In this document: positions 45,573 to 54,711 of the stretch, piece after piece
Numbering within the stretch: position 1 is the first letter of the stretch
Layout of the letters: each line of letters starts with the position of its first letter
Source: Caballeronia telluris
GTDB lineage: Bacteria; Pseudomonadota; Gammaproteobacteria; Burkholderiales; Burkholderiaceae
Direction of reading: 5' to 3'
DNA length: 64,000 nucleotides
NCBI RefSeq assembly: GCF_001544495.1
Contig: NZ_FCNZ02000003.1
Location: 248,001 to 312,000 of the forward strand
Program-made: the position numbers and the translations under genes
The notes under the pieces: model-generated
What the model was told of the DNA's origin: nothing
Databases searched by the model: none
The model's input: the letters and a program-made list of their open reading frames with translations, nothing else

Positions 45573-45986
45573 ATGAGCGGACTTACCCGAGAGACGCCGA
45601 TCCCGAGCGGCGTCGTCGTCCATTCCAAATCGCGCGCGCTCGAACTTCAGTACGCGAACGGTGAGAACTATCGCGTTCCTTTCGAACTGCTGCGCGTGTA
45701 TTCGCCTTCGGCGGAAGTGCAGGGACACGGCCCCGGCCAGGAAACGCTGCAGACGGGCAAGCGCGACGTCACGGTGATCAGCGTCGAGCCGGTCGGCCAT
45801 TACGCACTGCAACTGAGCTTTTCCGACGGTCATAACACCGGAATTTATTCCTGGGACATCCTGTACGACCTGGCCGCGCGCCAGGATGAACTCTGGCGCG
45901 CGTATTTCGCCAAACTGGAAGCGGCAGGCGTCGATCGCGATGCGCCGATGACGGCGGCGAAGGCGTCGGGCGGCCACTGTCACTGA
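45573..45986 (+). CDS. DUF971 (gamma-butyrobetaine hydroxylase-like N-terminal domain) protein
   Basis: A 137-residue single-domain protein (PF06155). The segments IPSGVVVHSKSRALELQYAN, FELLRVYSPSAEVQGHG and HNTGIYSWDILYDL are the domain core, and the C-terminus is GGHCH. In gamma-butyrobetaine hydroxylase the equivalent domain binds zinc; free-standing bacterial copies occur near ubiquinone or Fe-S genes and lack a proven role. It starts 22 nt after the HIT stop and precedes ubiE. Confidence 0.88.
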   Translation: MSGLTRETPIPSGVVVHSKSRALELQYANGENYRVPFELLRVYSPSAEVQGHGPGQETLQTGKRDVTVISVEPVGHYALQLSFSDGHNTGIYSWDILYDLAARQDELWRAYFAKLEAAGVDRDAPMTAAKASGGHCH

Positions 45987-46076
45987 CACCGGTCATCGGA
46001 ACAGCGCGGCGTTTTGCCGCATCAGCCGGCGCTCCGGGCGCGGGCATACAACGAATAACAGGCGAGGACGAGCGCG

Positions 46077-46808
46077 ATGAGCAAGACCCACTTCGGTTTC
46101 GAAACGGTCGACGAACAGGAAAAAGCAAAAAAGGTGGCGGGCGTTTTTCACTCCGTCGCAAGCAACTACGACCTGATGAACGACCTGATGTCGGGCGGGC
46201 TGCATCGCGTGTGGAAGTTCTTCACGATCGGCCAGGCGAAAGTTCGCCCGGGCTACAAGGTGCTCGACCTCGCAGGCGGGACGGGCGATCTGGCGATGGC
46301 GTTCGCCAAGCAGGCGGGGCCGTCGGGCGAGGTGTGGCACACGGACATCAACGAATCGATGCTGCGCGTCGGGCGCGATCGGCTGCTCAACAAGGGCGTC
46401 ATCACCCCCGCGCTGCTCTGCGACGCGGAGAAAATTCCGTTCCCGAACAATTATTTCGATGTGGTGACGGTCGCGTTTGGTCTTCGTAATATGACGCACA
46501 AAGAGGGTGCACTGGCCGAGATGCGACGGGTTTTGAAGCCGGGCGGGCGTCTGCTCGTATTAGAGTTTTCCAAGGTATGGCACCCGCTGAAAAAAGCCTA
46601 CGATGTCTATAGCTTCAAGGTTTTGCCTTGGCTTGGCGACAAATTCGCGAAAGATGCCGATAGTTACCGCTATTTAGCGGAATCTATCCGCATGCATCCC
46701 GACCAGAAAACTTTAAAGACGATGATGGAACAAGCGGGCCTGGATCGAGTCGAATATTACAATTTGTCAGGTGGCGTGGTAGCGTTACACGTCGGGACCA
46801 AATTCTAG
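46077..46808 (+). CDS. ubiE: Ubiquinone/menaquinone C-methyltransferase
   Basis: SAM-dependent methyltransferase for the C2 methylation of the benzoquinone ring in ubiquinone synthesis (and of demethylmenaquinone where present). It has 243 residues. Motif I is [20 protein letters not shown], and the family signatures [20 protein letters not shown] and [16 protein letters not shown] are intact. A putative TACAAC -10 and an AGGCGAGGA ribosome site precede the ATG. A Tim44-domain gene, ubiJ and ubiB follow in the same direction, making this a ubiquinone gene block. Confidence 0.97.
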   Translation: MSKTHFGFETVDEQEKAKKVAGVFHSVASNYDLMNDLMSGGLHRVWKFFTIGQAKVRPGYKVLDLAGGTGDLAMAFAKQAGPSGEVWHTDINESMLRVGRDRLLNKGVITPALLCDAEKIPFPNNYFDVVTVAFGLRNMTHKEGALAEMRRVLKPGGRLLVLEFSKVWHPLKKAYDVYSFKVLPWLGDKFAKDADSYRYLAESIRMHPDQKTLKTMMEQAGLDRVEYYNLSGGVVALHVGTKF

Positions 46809-46836
46809 TGTTCCACTCTTTCTTAAAGGATTCGAA

Positions 46837-47841
46837 ATGTCCGATTCGCGCTCACCCCAGTCTCGGGGTTTCCTGAAGACGCTTTTCAGGAAAGCCGGGC
46901 TTCTGGCGCTGGCTGGCGTAATCATGGCCGGCGCCATCATCACCGACGATGCGGAAGCTGCGCGCATGGGCGGCGGCCGCAGCATGGGCCGTCAGTCCGC
47001 CACGGCCACGCAGCAGCATCAGGCGACGCCGCCTTCCCAGTCGATGCAGCAGGGCCAGGCTGCACAGGCCCAGCGCGCGCCCGCAGCCGCGCCGGGTGCC
47101 GCTGCCGCGCAGCCGGCGCGCAACCGCTGGCTCGGTCCGATCGCCGGTCTGGCCGCGGGTCTTGGTATCGCCGCGTTGCTGTCGCACTTCGGGCTCGGCG
47201 AAGCGTTCGCCGGCGCGATGGCGAACATGATCATCATCGCGTTGATCGTGATGGCCGCCGTCATGCTGTTCCGCTTCATCATGCGAAAGCGCGCCGCGGG
47301 CAACACGCCTGCGTACGCCAATGCGGGCGCAGGCGCGGGTTCCTCGCCGTTCGGCGGCTCCGCGCGCACGACGCTGAACCAGGAGCCGGGCTACAGCGCG
47401 CCGTCGTCGGGCGGCTATATCCCGCAAAGCGCGGCGAGCACGACGGACGTCGCGCCGGCCGTCACCGTTCCGGCGGGCTTCGACACCGACGCCTTCATGC
47501 GCAACGCGAAGGTCTACTTCGTGCGCCTGCAGGACGCCTGGGACCGCGGCAACGTGAACGACATCCGCGAATTCACGACGCCCGAGATGTTCGCCGAAGT
47601 GAAGCTCGACATCGACGCGCGTAACGGCAAGCCGAATCGCACGGACGTCGTGCAGTTGAACGGCGACCTGCTCGGCGTCGAGGATCGCGGCTCGGAGTAT
47701 CTGGCGAGCGTGCGTTTCCACGGGCTGATCCGCGAGTCGGAAGGTGCGTCGGCGGAGCCGTTCGTCGAGATCTGGAACCTGTCGAAGCAGAAGGCGGGCA
47801 ACGAAGGCTGGCTGCTGGCCGGCATCCAGCAAGTCAACTGA
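46837..47841 (+). CDS. Tim44-like domain membrane protein
   Basis: A 334-residue protein. The N-terminal hydrophobic segment (about 24-42, LLALAGVIMAGAIITDDAEA) is a signal peptide or anchor. A low-complexity Gln/Ala/Pro linker follows (about 55-100). Two adjoining hydrophobic helices lie at about 105-150, and a Pro/Gly/Ser-rich stretch comes next. A C-terminal Tim44/MRP-L45 domain (about 225-334) begins DAFMRNAKVYFVRLQDAWD. Mitochondrial Tim44 tethers Hsp70 to the import channel; the bacterial role is unknown. It starts 28 nt after ubiE and is closed by a terminator, so it is the last gene of the ubiE unit. Confidence 0.87.
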   Translation: MSDSRSPQSRGFLKTLFRKAGLLALAGVIMAGAIITDDAEAARMGGGRSMGRQSATATQQHQATPPSQSMQQGQAAQAQRAPAAAPGAAAAQPARNRWLGPIAGLAAGLGIAALLSHFGLGEAFAGAMANMIIIALIVMAAVMLFRFIMRKRAAGNTPAYANAGAGAGSSPFGGSARTTLNQEPGYSAPSSGGYIPQSAASTTDVAPAVTVPAGFDTDAFMRNAKVYFVRLQDAWDRGNVNDIREFTTPEMFAEVKLDIDARNGKPNRTDVVQLNGDLLGVEDRGSEYLASVRFHGLIRESEGASAEPFVEIWNLSKQKAGNEGWLLAGIQQVN

Positions 47842-47930
47842 CGACGTTTCCGGTGCATCGGCTGGATGGCCGATGCGCGGAATGCGCGTCCGGCGGCCAG
47901 CCGGTTGCGAAGGTACGAAGGTAGAATAGG

Positions 47931-47964
47931 AACCCGCGCGAGCTACCGCTTGCGCGGGTTTTTT
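47931..47964 (+). terminator. Intrinsic terminator between Tim44 gene and ubiJ
   Basis: Stem AACCCGCGCGAGC / GCTTGCGCGGGTT with loop TACC and a run of T. It separates the ubiE-Tim44 unit from ubiJ-ubiB. Confidence 0.88.
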
Positions 47965-47977
47965 CATCTCATAGCCG

Positions 47978-48679
47978 ATGACGAACGCAGACGAATCCGC
48001 CCGTTTTCCCGCAAGTCCCGCCGTCAAGACCGCATCGAAAGCGTTCGCGGCCGCTGTCAATCATCTGCTCGCCCGTGAGTCGTGGGCTCGTGAGCGCTTC
48101 AAGCCCTACGCCGGCAAGACCGCCCGGCTCGCCTCGCCGCCTTTCGCGCTGTCGCTCGTGGTGCAGCCGGACGGGCTGATCGCCGGTATCGACGAAACGC
48201 AGGCGCCGCTCTTCGACGTCACCATCTCGGTGCCGCCCGACGCGCTGCCGGCCTTCGTGCAGGGCGGCCAGGCGGCCGTGATGAAGCACGTCAGGATCGA
48301 AGGCGATGCGGAATTCGCGACGACCATCGCGAAGCTCGCCGAGCATTTGCGCTGGGAGCCGGAAGAGGACCTCGCGCGCGTGATCGGCGATGCGCCCGCG
48401 TACCGCATCGGCGCGGTCGTGCGCACGGTTCACGAGCAGGCGCTTCGGACCGGTCGCAACGTGCTGGATACGGTCGCCGAATACCTGCTCGATGAAAAGC
48501 CGCAGCTCGTGCGCCGCAGCGCGCTCGACACGTTCAACGCCGACCTGTCGCGCGCCCGCGATGCGCTGGCGCGCGTCGAAAAGCGCATCGAGCGGCTCGA
48601 GCGCGCGCAATCCGCAGCCGAAGCCCGCGGCGCTTCCGCGCCCGGCGCCGCCGCACTTCCGCGCGGCACGCGCAACTAA
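47978..48679 (+). CDS. ubiJ: Ubiquinone biosynthesis accessory factor UbiJ
   Basis: A 233-residue protein with an SCP2 lipid-binding domain (about 20-130) and a C-terminal coiled coil (ARDALARVEKRIERLERAQ). UbiJ and UbiK scaffold the soluble Ubi metabolon and bind the hydrophobic intermediates. Characteristic runs are VMKHVRIEGDAEFATTIAKL and YLLDEKPQLVRR. It is followed by ubiB 29 nt later, as in E. coli (ubiE-ubiJ-ubiB). The ATG lies right after the terminator, so its transcript must start within or very near that hairpin unless some readthrough occurs. Confidence 0.94.
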   Translation: MTNADESARFPASPAVKTASKAFAAAVNHLLARESWARERFKPYAGKTARLASPPFALSLVVQPDGLIAGIDETQAPLFDVTISVPPDALPAFVQGGQAAVMKHVRIEGDAEFATTIAKLAEHLRWEPEEDLARVIGDAPAYRIGAVVRTVHEQALRTGRNVLDTVAEYLLDEKPQLVRRSALDTFNADLSRARDALARVEKRIERLERAQSAAEARGASAPGAAALPRGTRN

Positions 48680-48708
48680 AGAGCCAATAAAGGGCTAACG
48701 GGCTGACC

Positions 48709-50289
48709 ATGCGTTTTCTGCGTTTCCTCAAGATTTTCTTCACGATTGTCCGCTTCGGTCTGGACGAACTGGTGATGAGCGGCATCGACGATCGTCGCGT
48801 GCGCTTTCTCATGCGCATCACCACGTTCGGCCGCAAGTTCGACGTCCAGCGCGGCATTCGTCTGCGGCTCGCGCTGGAAAGCCTCGGGCCGATTTTCGTG
48901 AAGTTCGGCCAGGTGCTCTCGACGCGCCGCGACCTGCTGCCGGTCGATATCGCCGATGAACTCGCGAAGCTTCAGGATCAGGTGCCGCCATTCGATTCGG
49001 CGGTGGCGATCTCGATCATCGAGAAATCGCTCGGTAATCCGATCGACGTGCTCTTCGACGACTTCGAACGCGTGCCAATTGCGAGCGCGTCGATTGCGCA
49101 GGTGCACTTCGCGAAGATTCGCACGGGCGTGCACGCCGGCAAGGACGTCGCGGTGAAGGTGCTGCGCCCGGGCATGCTCCCGGTGATCGATTCCGACCTC
49201 GCGCTCTTGCGCGACATCGCGATCTGGGCGGAGCGTCTCTGGGCCGACGGACGGCGCCTGAAGCCGCGCGAGGTGGTCGCGGAATTCGACAAATACCTGC
49301 ACGACGAACTCGATCTGATGCGCGAGGCCGCGAACGGCAGCCAGTTGCGCCGCAATTTCGCGGGGCTCGATCTGTTGCTCGTGCCCGAGATGTACTGGGA
49401 CTATTCCGCGCCCACCGTGCTCGTGATGGAGCGGATGATCGGCGTGCCGATCAGCCAGGTACAGACGCTGCGCGCGGCGGGCGTCGACATTCCGAAGCTC
49501 GCGCGCGAAGGCGTCGAGATTTTCTTCACGCAAGTTTTCCGAGACGGCTTTTTCCACGCCGACATGCACCCCGGCAACATTCAGGTGAGCCTCGACCCCG
49601 CGCATTTCGGGCGTTATATCGCGCTCGATTTCGGGATCGTCGGCGCGCTGTCGGACTTCGATAAGAATTATCTGGCGCAGAATTTTCTCGCGTTCTTCAA
49701 GCGCGACTATCACCGGGTCGCGACGCTGCATCTGGAGTCGGGCTGGGTGCCGTCCAATACGCGCGTCGAGGAACTGGAAAGCGCGATTCGCGCGGTCTGC
49801 GAACCGTATTTCGATCGGGCGCTGAAGGATATTTCGCTCGGTCAGGTGCTGTTGCGCCTCTTTTCGACGTCGCGGCGCTTTAACGTCGAAATCCAGCCGC
49901 AACTCGTGCTGCTGCAAAAGACGATGCTCAACGTGGAAGGGCTCGGCCGCTCGCTCGATCCTGAACTCGACCTGTGGAAGACCGCGAAACCGTATCTCGA
50001 ACGCTGGATGAACGAGCAGATCGGCTGGCGCGGCTGGTATGAGCGGCTGCAAATGGAAGCGCCGCAGTGGAGCAAGACGCTGCCGCAACTGCCGCGGCTG
50101 ATCCATCATCTGCTCGCGGAGCGCCACGAATTGCCGGGCGTCGCCGGCAACGACGAACTGATGCGCACGATTCTCGTCGAGCAGAAGCGGACGAACCGGC
50201 TCCTCCAGGCGCTCCTGATCTTCGGGCTAGCGGTGGGCGCGGGCGCGGTCCTCGCGCAGTTCTGGCTGAGCTACGCTTACGGAGGCTGA
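48709..50289 (+). CDS. ubiB: Ubiquinone biosynthesis kinase-like protein UbiB
   Basis: A 526-residue atypical (ABC1/ADCK/UbiB) kinase-like ATPase. The family KxGQ motif is [17 protein letters not shown] (near residue 66). The ATP-binding region is [14 protein letters not shown], and catalytic-type motifs are [11 protein letters not shown] and [10 protein letters not shown]. Two C-terminal hydrophobic segments (about 497-520) anchor it to the inner membrane. It is thought to extract coenzyme Q precursors from the membrane. A methyltransferase gene begins 3 nt after the stop. Confidence 0.97.
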   Translation: MRFLRFLKIFFTIVRFGLDELVMSGIDDRRVRFLMRITTFGRKFDVQRGIRLRLALESLGPIFVKFGQVLSTRRDLLPVDIADELAKLQDQVPPFDSAVAISIIEKSLGNPIDVLFDDFERVPIASASIAQVHFAKIRTGVHAGKDVAVKVLRPGMLPVIDSDLALLRDIAIWAERLWADGRRLKPREVVAEFDKYLHDELDLMREAANGSQLRRNFAGLDLLLVPEMYWDYSAPTVLVMERMIGVPISQVQTLRAAGVDIPKLAREGVEIFFTQVFRDGFFHADMHPGNIQVSLDPAHFGRYIALDFGIVGALSDFDKNYLAQNFLAFFKRDYHRVATLHLESGWVPSNTRVEELESAIRAVCEPYFDRALKDISLGQVLLRLFSTSRRFNVEIQPQLVLLQKTMLNVEGLGRSLDPELDLWKTAKPYLERWMNEQIGWRGWYERLQMEAPQWSKTLPQLPRLIHHLLAERHELPGVAGNDELMRTILVEQKRTNRLLQALLIFGLAVGAGAVLAQFWLSYAYGG

Positions 50290-50292
50290 CCC

Positions 50293-50904
50293 ATGAGCGA
50301 TCCTGCCGCACCGTCGTTCGAGTCGCGCGATCCCAATTCGCCCGAATTCTGGGACGAACGCTTCGACCAGCACTACACGCCGTGGGACCAGGCGGGCGTG
50401 CCTCACGCGTTCCGGGCGTTCGTCACCGGGCGCGCGCGCTGCAATGTTCTGATTCCCGGTTGCGGCAGTGCCTACGAGGCATCGCTGCTCGCGGAGGCGG
50501 GCTGGCCGGTCCGCGCGATCGATTTCTCGCCGAGCGCGGTCGCGGCGGCGCGGGTCCAGCTCAAGGACCACGCGGAGGTCGTCGAACAAGCGGATTTCTT
50601 CGCGTACCAGCCGCCGTTTCCCGTCGACTGGGTCTACGAGCGCGCGTTTTTTTGCGCGCTGCCGCCCGAGCGCTGGCCCGACTACGCCGCGCGCATGGCC
50701 GCGCTGCTGCGGCCGGGGGCGCTGCTCGCCGGCTTTTTCTTTCTCGGCACGACGCCGAAAGGCCCGCCGTTCGGCATCGAACGCGACGCGCTCGATGCTT
50801 GGCTGACCCCGCACTTCGAGCTCGTCGAGGACCACGAAGTGACGGACTCCATTGCCGTGTTCGCCGGGCGCGAGCGCTGGCTGACGTGGCGCCGGCGCGC
50901 CTGA
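50293..50904 (+). CDS. SAM-dependent methyltransferase, thiopurine S-methyltransferase-like
   Basis: A 203-residue class I methyltransferase of the TPMT family (PF05724). Features are PNSPEFWDERFDQHYTPWDQ, then motif I VLIPGCGSAYEASLLAEAGW and the acidic loop AIDFSPSAVAAAR. The Cys-containing WVYERAFFCALPPE replaces motif IV. Family members methylate thiols, selenium, tellurium or small heterocycles; the substrate here is unknown. It is packed 3 nt behind ubiB, so it is co-transcribed, though nothing in it marks it as a ubiquinone methyltransferase. Confidence 0.87.
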   Translation: MSDPAAPSFESRDPNSPEFWDERFDQHYTPWDQAGVPHAFRAFVTGRARCNVLIPGCGSAYEASLLAEAGWPVRAIDFSPSAVAAARVQLKDHAEVVEQADFFAYQPPFPVDWVYERAFFCALPPERWPDYAARMAALLRPGALLAGFFFLGTTPKGPPFGIERDALDAWLTPHFELVEDHEVTDSIAVFAGRERWLTWRRRA

Positions 50905-51039
50905 CTTCGACCGCTCGGCGGTTTTCTCCGCGCTTTTCGCCCCGCGTCGAGCTTGAATTACGGTCGATCGGACCGCATTTAAGAATCCCCCCGCACGCCC
51001 CGGCGCCCTGAAAATCGCGGGTCGAAAATGGTTTGCGGC

Positions 51040-51045
51040 TATAAT
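51040..51045 (+). promoter_or_regulatory. Consensus -10 hexamer upstream of the FmdB gene
   Basis: TATAAT in GCGGCTATAATTCAAG, 45 bp before the ATG. No good -35 is seen at 16-18 bp. Confidence 0.55.
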
Positions 51046-51089
51046 TCAAGGCTTTGCAAGCGCCGACAGATTAATGTAGGAACAGTGCC

Positions 51090-51461
51090 ATGCCGATCTA
51101 CGCGTACCGCTGCGAGTCCTGCGGCTTCGGAAAAGACATCCTCCGTAAGCTGAGCGACGCGCCGCTCACCCAATGTCCCGAATGCGGGAAAGACACCTTT
51201 GCCAAGCAGGTGACTGCTGCCGGCTTCCAGCTGAAGGGCTCCGGCTGGTATGTCACGGATTTCCGCGGCGGCAACAACGGCGGCAAATCCGCCCCGGCGG
51301 CGACGGAGAATGCCGGCGCCGAGGCTCCGAAGTCCGACAGCGCCACCGCCGATTCCGGCTCGAAACCGGCCGCCGCCGCGAGCGCTCCGACGGAGTCGTC
51401 CTCGTCGGGCAGCGCTCCTGCCGCCTCGACGGGCACGTCCGCATCGTCCGGCGCCGCGTAA
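51090..51461 (+). CDS. FmdB-family zinc-ribbon protein
   Basis: A 123-residue protein with an N-terminal zinc ribbon: the pairs CESC (residues 8-11) and CPEC (29-32) give four cysteine ligands in MPIYAYRCESCGF...TQCPECGK. The core ends GSGWYVTDF. From residue 55 on it is a disordered Ala/Ser/Gly-rich tail. FmdB was named as a putative regulator in the formamidase operon of Methylophilus, but its role in betaproteobacteria is unknown. It stands just before the DUF502 gene and aspS, a common order in this group. Confidence 0.9.
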   Translation: MPIYAYRCESCGFGKDILRKLSDAPLTQCPECGKDTFAKQVTAAGFQLKGSGWYVTDFRGGNNGGKSAPAATENAGAEAPKSDSATADSGSKPAAAASAPTESSSSGSAPAASTGTSASSGAA

Positions 51462-51588
51462 GGCGCAGGGCCGTCGCCGATCTGTCCACACTCACGCAAG
51501 AAGACGACCGCCCACCGCTTTCGAATCCACCGGGGCGGCAAACCTGCCAAACCGTGCCTCATCGCGGGGCGGCCTTCCGGCTGTGTCA

Positions 51589-52248
51589 ATGACGACCAAA
51601 AAGACTACGTTGAAATCCGTGTTCCTCACCGGCCTGCTCGTGCTGGTGCCGCTCGCCATCACCTTGTGGGTGCTGGGGCTCGTGATCGGGACCATGGACC
51701 AGACGCTTCTGCTTTTGCCACTGGCATGGCAGCCGGAGCGGCTCTTCGGCTTCCATTTGCCGGGCCTGGGCGCCGTGCTGACGCTCGCGTTCATTTTCAT
51801 CGTCGGTCTGCTGACGCAGAATTTCATCGGACAGAAGCTCGTCGGATGGTGGGACGTGGTCGTGCGCCATATTCCCGTGGTCGGCCCGCTCTATACCAGC
51901 GTCAAGCAGGTGTCGGACACGCTCCTCTCCAGCAGCGGCAACGCGTTTCGCAAGGCGCTCCTGATCGAGTATCCGCGCAAGGGTTCGTACACCATCGGCT
52001 TCCTGACCGGCATTCCCGGCGGCGACGTCGTGAACCATCTGAAGGAAGAGCACGTCAGCGTCTACGTGCCGACAACGCCGAATCCCACTTCCGGCTTCTT
52101 CCTGATGGTGCCGAAAAGCGAAGTGATCGAGCTCGACATGACCGTCGATGCCGCTCTGAAGTACATCGTCTCGATGGGTGTGGTGGCGCCGAACGCGCCA
52201 CCCGCGCCGGTGGCCCCCGCGCGCCGCCCCACCGAGCCGCCGCTGTAA
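51589..52248 (+). CDS. DUF502 membrane protein
   Basis: A 219-residue inner-membrane protein (PF04367). It has two transmembrane helices (about 10-33, VFLTGLLVLVPLAITLWVLG, and 58-80, GAVLTLAFIFIVGLLTQNFI). The soluble domain contains HIPVVGPLYTSVKQVSDTLL and PNPTSGFFLMVPKSEVIELD, and a Pro/Ala-rich tail ends the protein. Function is unknown, though plant relatives (LCV proteins) are linked to vacuolar trafficking. The ATG at 51589 gives the family start; longer readings run into fmdB. Confidence 0.88.
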   Translation: MTTKKTTLKSVFLTGLLVLVPLAITLWVLGLVIGTMDQTLLLLPLAWQPERLFGFHLPGLGAVLTLAFIFIVGLLTQNFIGQKLVGWWDVVVRHIPVVGPLYTSVKQVSDTLLSSSGNAFRKALLIEYPRKGSYTIGFLTGIPGGDVVNHLKEEHVSVYVPTTPNPTSGFFLMVPKSEVIELDMTVDAALKYIVSMGVVAPNAPPAPVAPARRPTEPPL

Positions 52249-52325
52249 TGCCGGCACGCGCCGCGAAACGCCATCATGTTCGCGCGCGCGCCGTTGATTA
52301 ATGAAACAACGAAAGACACAACATC

Positions 52326-54128
52326 ATGTCGATGCGATCTGAATACTGCGGTCTGGTGACCGAAGCCCTCCTGGGCCAAACCGTCTCGCTGTGCGGCTGG
52401 GTACACCGCCGCCGCGATCACGGCGGCGTTATCTTCATCGACCTGCGCGATCGCGAAGGCCTCGTCCAGGTCGTTTGCGATCCGGATCGCGCCGACATGT
52501 TCAAGGTCGCCGAGGGCGTGCGCAACGAATTTTGCGTGCAGGTGAAGGGCGTCGTGCGCAGCCGTCCGGAAGGCACGGCGAACGCCGGCCTCACGAGCGG
52601 CAAGATCGAAGTGCTGTGCCACGAACTGACCGTGCTGAACGCGTCGGTCACGCCGCCGTTCCAGCTCGACGACGACAACCTCTCGGAAACCACGCGCCTC
52701 ACGCATCGCGTGCTCGACCTGCGCCGCCCGCAGATGCAGCAGAACCTGCGTCTGCGCTATCGCGTCGCGATGGAAGTGCGCAAGTATCTCGACGCGCAAG
52801 GCTTCATCGACATCGAAACGCCGATGCTCACCAAGAGCACGCCGGAAGGCGCGCGCGATTATCTGGTGCCCTCGCGTGTGAACGCCGGCCAGTTCTTCGC
52901 GCTGCCGCAGTCGCCGCAGCTGTTCAAGCAGCTCTTGATGGTCGCGAACTTCGATCGCTACTACCAGATCGTCAAGTGCTTCCGCGACGAAGACCTGCGC
53001 GCCGACCGTCAGCCGGAATTCACGCAGATCGACTGCGAAACGTCGTTCCTGAACGAGCAGGAAATCCGCGATCTGTTCGAAGCGATGATCCGTCACGTGT
53101 TCAAGGAAACGATGAACGTGTCGCTCGCCGAGAAATTCCCGGTGATGCTCTATTCGGAAGCGATGCGCCGCTTCGGTTCGGACAAGCCGGACCTGCGCGT
53201 GAAGCTCGAATTCGCCGATCTGACCGACGCCGTGCGCGACGTCGACTTCAAGGTGTTCAGCATGCCGGCGAACTCGAAGGACGGCCGCGTGGCGGCGCTG
53301 CGCGTGCCGAAGGGCGGCGAACTCTCGCGCGGCGACATCGACGGCTACACGGAATTCGTGCGCATCTACGGCGCGAAGGGCCTCGCGTGGATCAAGGTCA
53401 ACGACGTGACGAAGGGCCGTGACGGCCTGCAAAGCCCGATCGTGAAGAACCTGCACGACGCCGCGATCGCCGCGATCATGGAGCGCACCGGCGCGCAGAA
53501 CGGCGACATCGTGTTCTTCGCCGCCGACCGCGCGAAGGTCGTGAACGACAGTCTGGGCGCGCTGCGTCTGAAGATCGGTCATTCGGAATTCGGCAAGGCG
53601 AACGGCCTGCTGGAAACCGGCTGGAAGCCGCTGTGGGTGATCGACTTCCCGATGTTCGAGTACGACGAGGAAGAAAACCGCTACGTGGCCGCGCACCATC
53701 CGTTCACGAGCCCGAAGGACGAGCACCTCGAATATCTGGAAACCGATCCGGGCCGCTGTCTCGCGAAGGCGTACGACATGGTGCTGAACGGCTGGGAAAT
53801 CGGCGGCGGTTCGGTGCGTATCCATCAGGAAGACGTGCAGAGCAAGGTGTTCCGCGCGCTGAAGATCAACGCCGAGGAAGCGCGCCTGAAGTTCGGCTTC
53901 CTGCTCGACGCCCTGCAATACGGCGCGCCGCCGCACGGCGGGATCGCGTTCGGTCTGGACCGCATCGTCACGATGATGGCCGGCGCCGATTCGATCCGCG
54001 ACGTGATCGCGTTCCCGAAGACGCAGCGCGCGCAGTGTCTGCTCACGCAGGCGCCGAGCGAAGTCGACGAGCGTCAGTTGCGCGAGCTGCATATCCGCTT
54101 GCGTCAGCCGGAGCCGAAGGTTCAGTAA
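52326..54128 (+). CDS. aspS: Aspartyl-tRNA synthetase
   Basis: Class IIb synthetase, 600 residues, bacterial type. The OB-fold anticodon domain is at residues 1-110 ([20 protein letters not shown]). Motif 1 lies around [20 protein letters not shown], motif 2 includes [18 protein letters not shown], and motif 3 is [13 protein letters not shown]. The large bacterial GAD insertion spans about 290-420. Whether it is discriminating or also makes Asp-tRNA(Asn) depends on anticodon-loop residues I cannot score by eye. A strong terminator follows. Confidence 0.98.
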   Translation: MSMRSEYCGLVTEALLGQTVSLCGWVHRRRDHGGVIFIDLRDREGLVQVVCDPDRADMFKVAEGVRNEFCVQVKGVVRSRPEGTANAGLTSGKIEVLCHELTVLNASVTPPFQLDDDNLSETTRLTHRVLDLRRPQMQQNLRLRYRVAMEVRKYLDAQGFIDIETPMLTKSTPEGARDYLVPSRVNAGQFFALPQSPQLFKQLLMVANFDRYYQIVKCFRDEDLRADRQPEFTQIDCETSFLNEQEIRDLFEAMIRHVFKETMNVSLAEKFPVMLYSEAMRRFGSDKPDLRVKLEFADLTDAVRDVDFKVFSMPANSKDGRVAALRVPKGGELSRGDIDGYTEFVRIYGAKGLAWIKVNDVTKGRDGLQSPIVKNLHDAAIAAIMERTGAQNGDIVFFAADRAKVVNDSLGALRLKIGHSEFGKANGLLETGWKPLWVIDFPMFEYDEEENRYVAAHHPFTSPKDEHLEYLETDPGRCLAKAYDMVLNGWEIGGGSVRIHQEDVQSKVFRALKINAEEARLKFGFLLDALQYGAPPHGGIAFGLDRIVTMMAGADSIRDVIAFPKTQRAQCLLTQAPSEVDERQLRELHIRLRQPEPKVQ

Positions 54129-54148
54129 GGTCTCGTGTCACACCCATG

Positions 54149-54173
54149 AAAAAGGCGCCGATGGCGCCTTTTT
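54149..54173 (+). terminator. Intrinsic terminator after aspS
   Basis: Perfect 11-bp stem AAAAAGGCGCC / GGCGCCTTTTT around a GAT loop, 20 nt past the aspS stop. Confidence 0.92.
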
Positions 54174-54228
54174 CATTTTTTGAGTTACAGTCGTTGGCCG
54201 TATCGCAAAATATGCGCGCGCCGTCAAC

Positions 54229-54711
54229 ATGCTCAACAACAAGCCGCCGAAAATCCCCGAATCCGTTCTCGTCGTGATCCATACGCCGGAACTCGACGTC
54301 CTCATCATCGAACGCGCCGATCACAAGGGCTTCTGGCAATCGGTGACGGGCTCGAAGGACCGCATCGACGAGCCGTTCGCCGAAACGGCCGCGCGCGAAG
54401 TGGCCGAAGAAACCGGCATCGTGATCGGCAGCGAACTCGTGCCCGAGCGGTGCCTCGTCGACTGGCATCACGAAATCCAGTACGACATCTATCCGCAATG
54501 GCGGCATCGCTACGCCGAGGGCGTGACGCGCAACACTGAGCATCAGTTCAGCCTGCTCGTGCCGCATTGCCTCGAAATCACGCTCGCGCCGCGCGAGCAC
54601 ACGTCTCACCTGTGGCTGCCGTTTCGCGAGGCGGCCGATCGTTGCTTCTCGTGGTCGAATCGCGAGGCGATTTTGCAGTTGCCCGAGCGCCTCGCGGCGC
54701 ACAGCCGATGA
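54229..54711 (+). CDS. nudB: Dihydroneopterin triphosphate diphosphatase
   Basis: NudB removes pyrophosphate from dihydroneopterin triphosphate in folate synthesis. It has 160 residues (E. coli 150). The Nudix box is GSKDRIDEPFAETAAREVAE followed by ETGI. WQSVTGS and the preceding VLVVIHTPELDVLIIERADH are typical of the family, as is WRHRYAEGVTRNTEHQFSL. It is translationally coupled to the cardiolipin synthase gene by an ATGA overlap. Confidence 0.93.
   Translation: MLNNKPPKIPESVLVVIHTPELDVLIIERADHKGFWQSVTGSKDRIDEPFAETAAREVAEETGIVIGSELVPERCLVDWHHEIQYDIYPQWRHRYAEGVTRNTEHQFSLLVPHCLEITLAPREHTSHLWLPFREAADRCFSWSNREAILQLPERLAAHSR

Noticed and set aside
52062..54092. A 676-codon minus-strand frame opposite aspS and the DUF502 gene
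   Set aside because: It is a shadow of aspS and crosses two real plus-strand genes.
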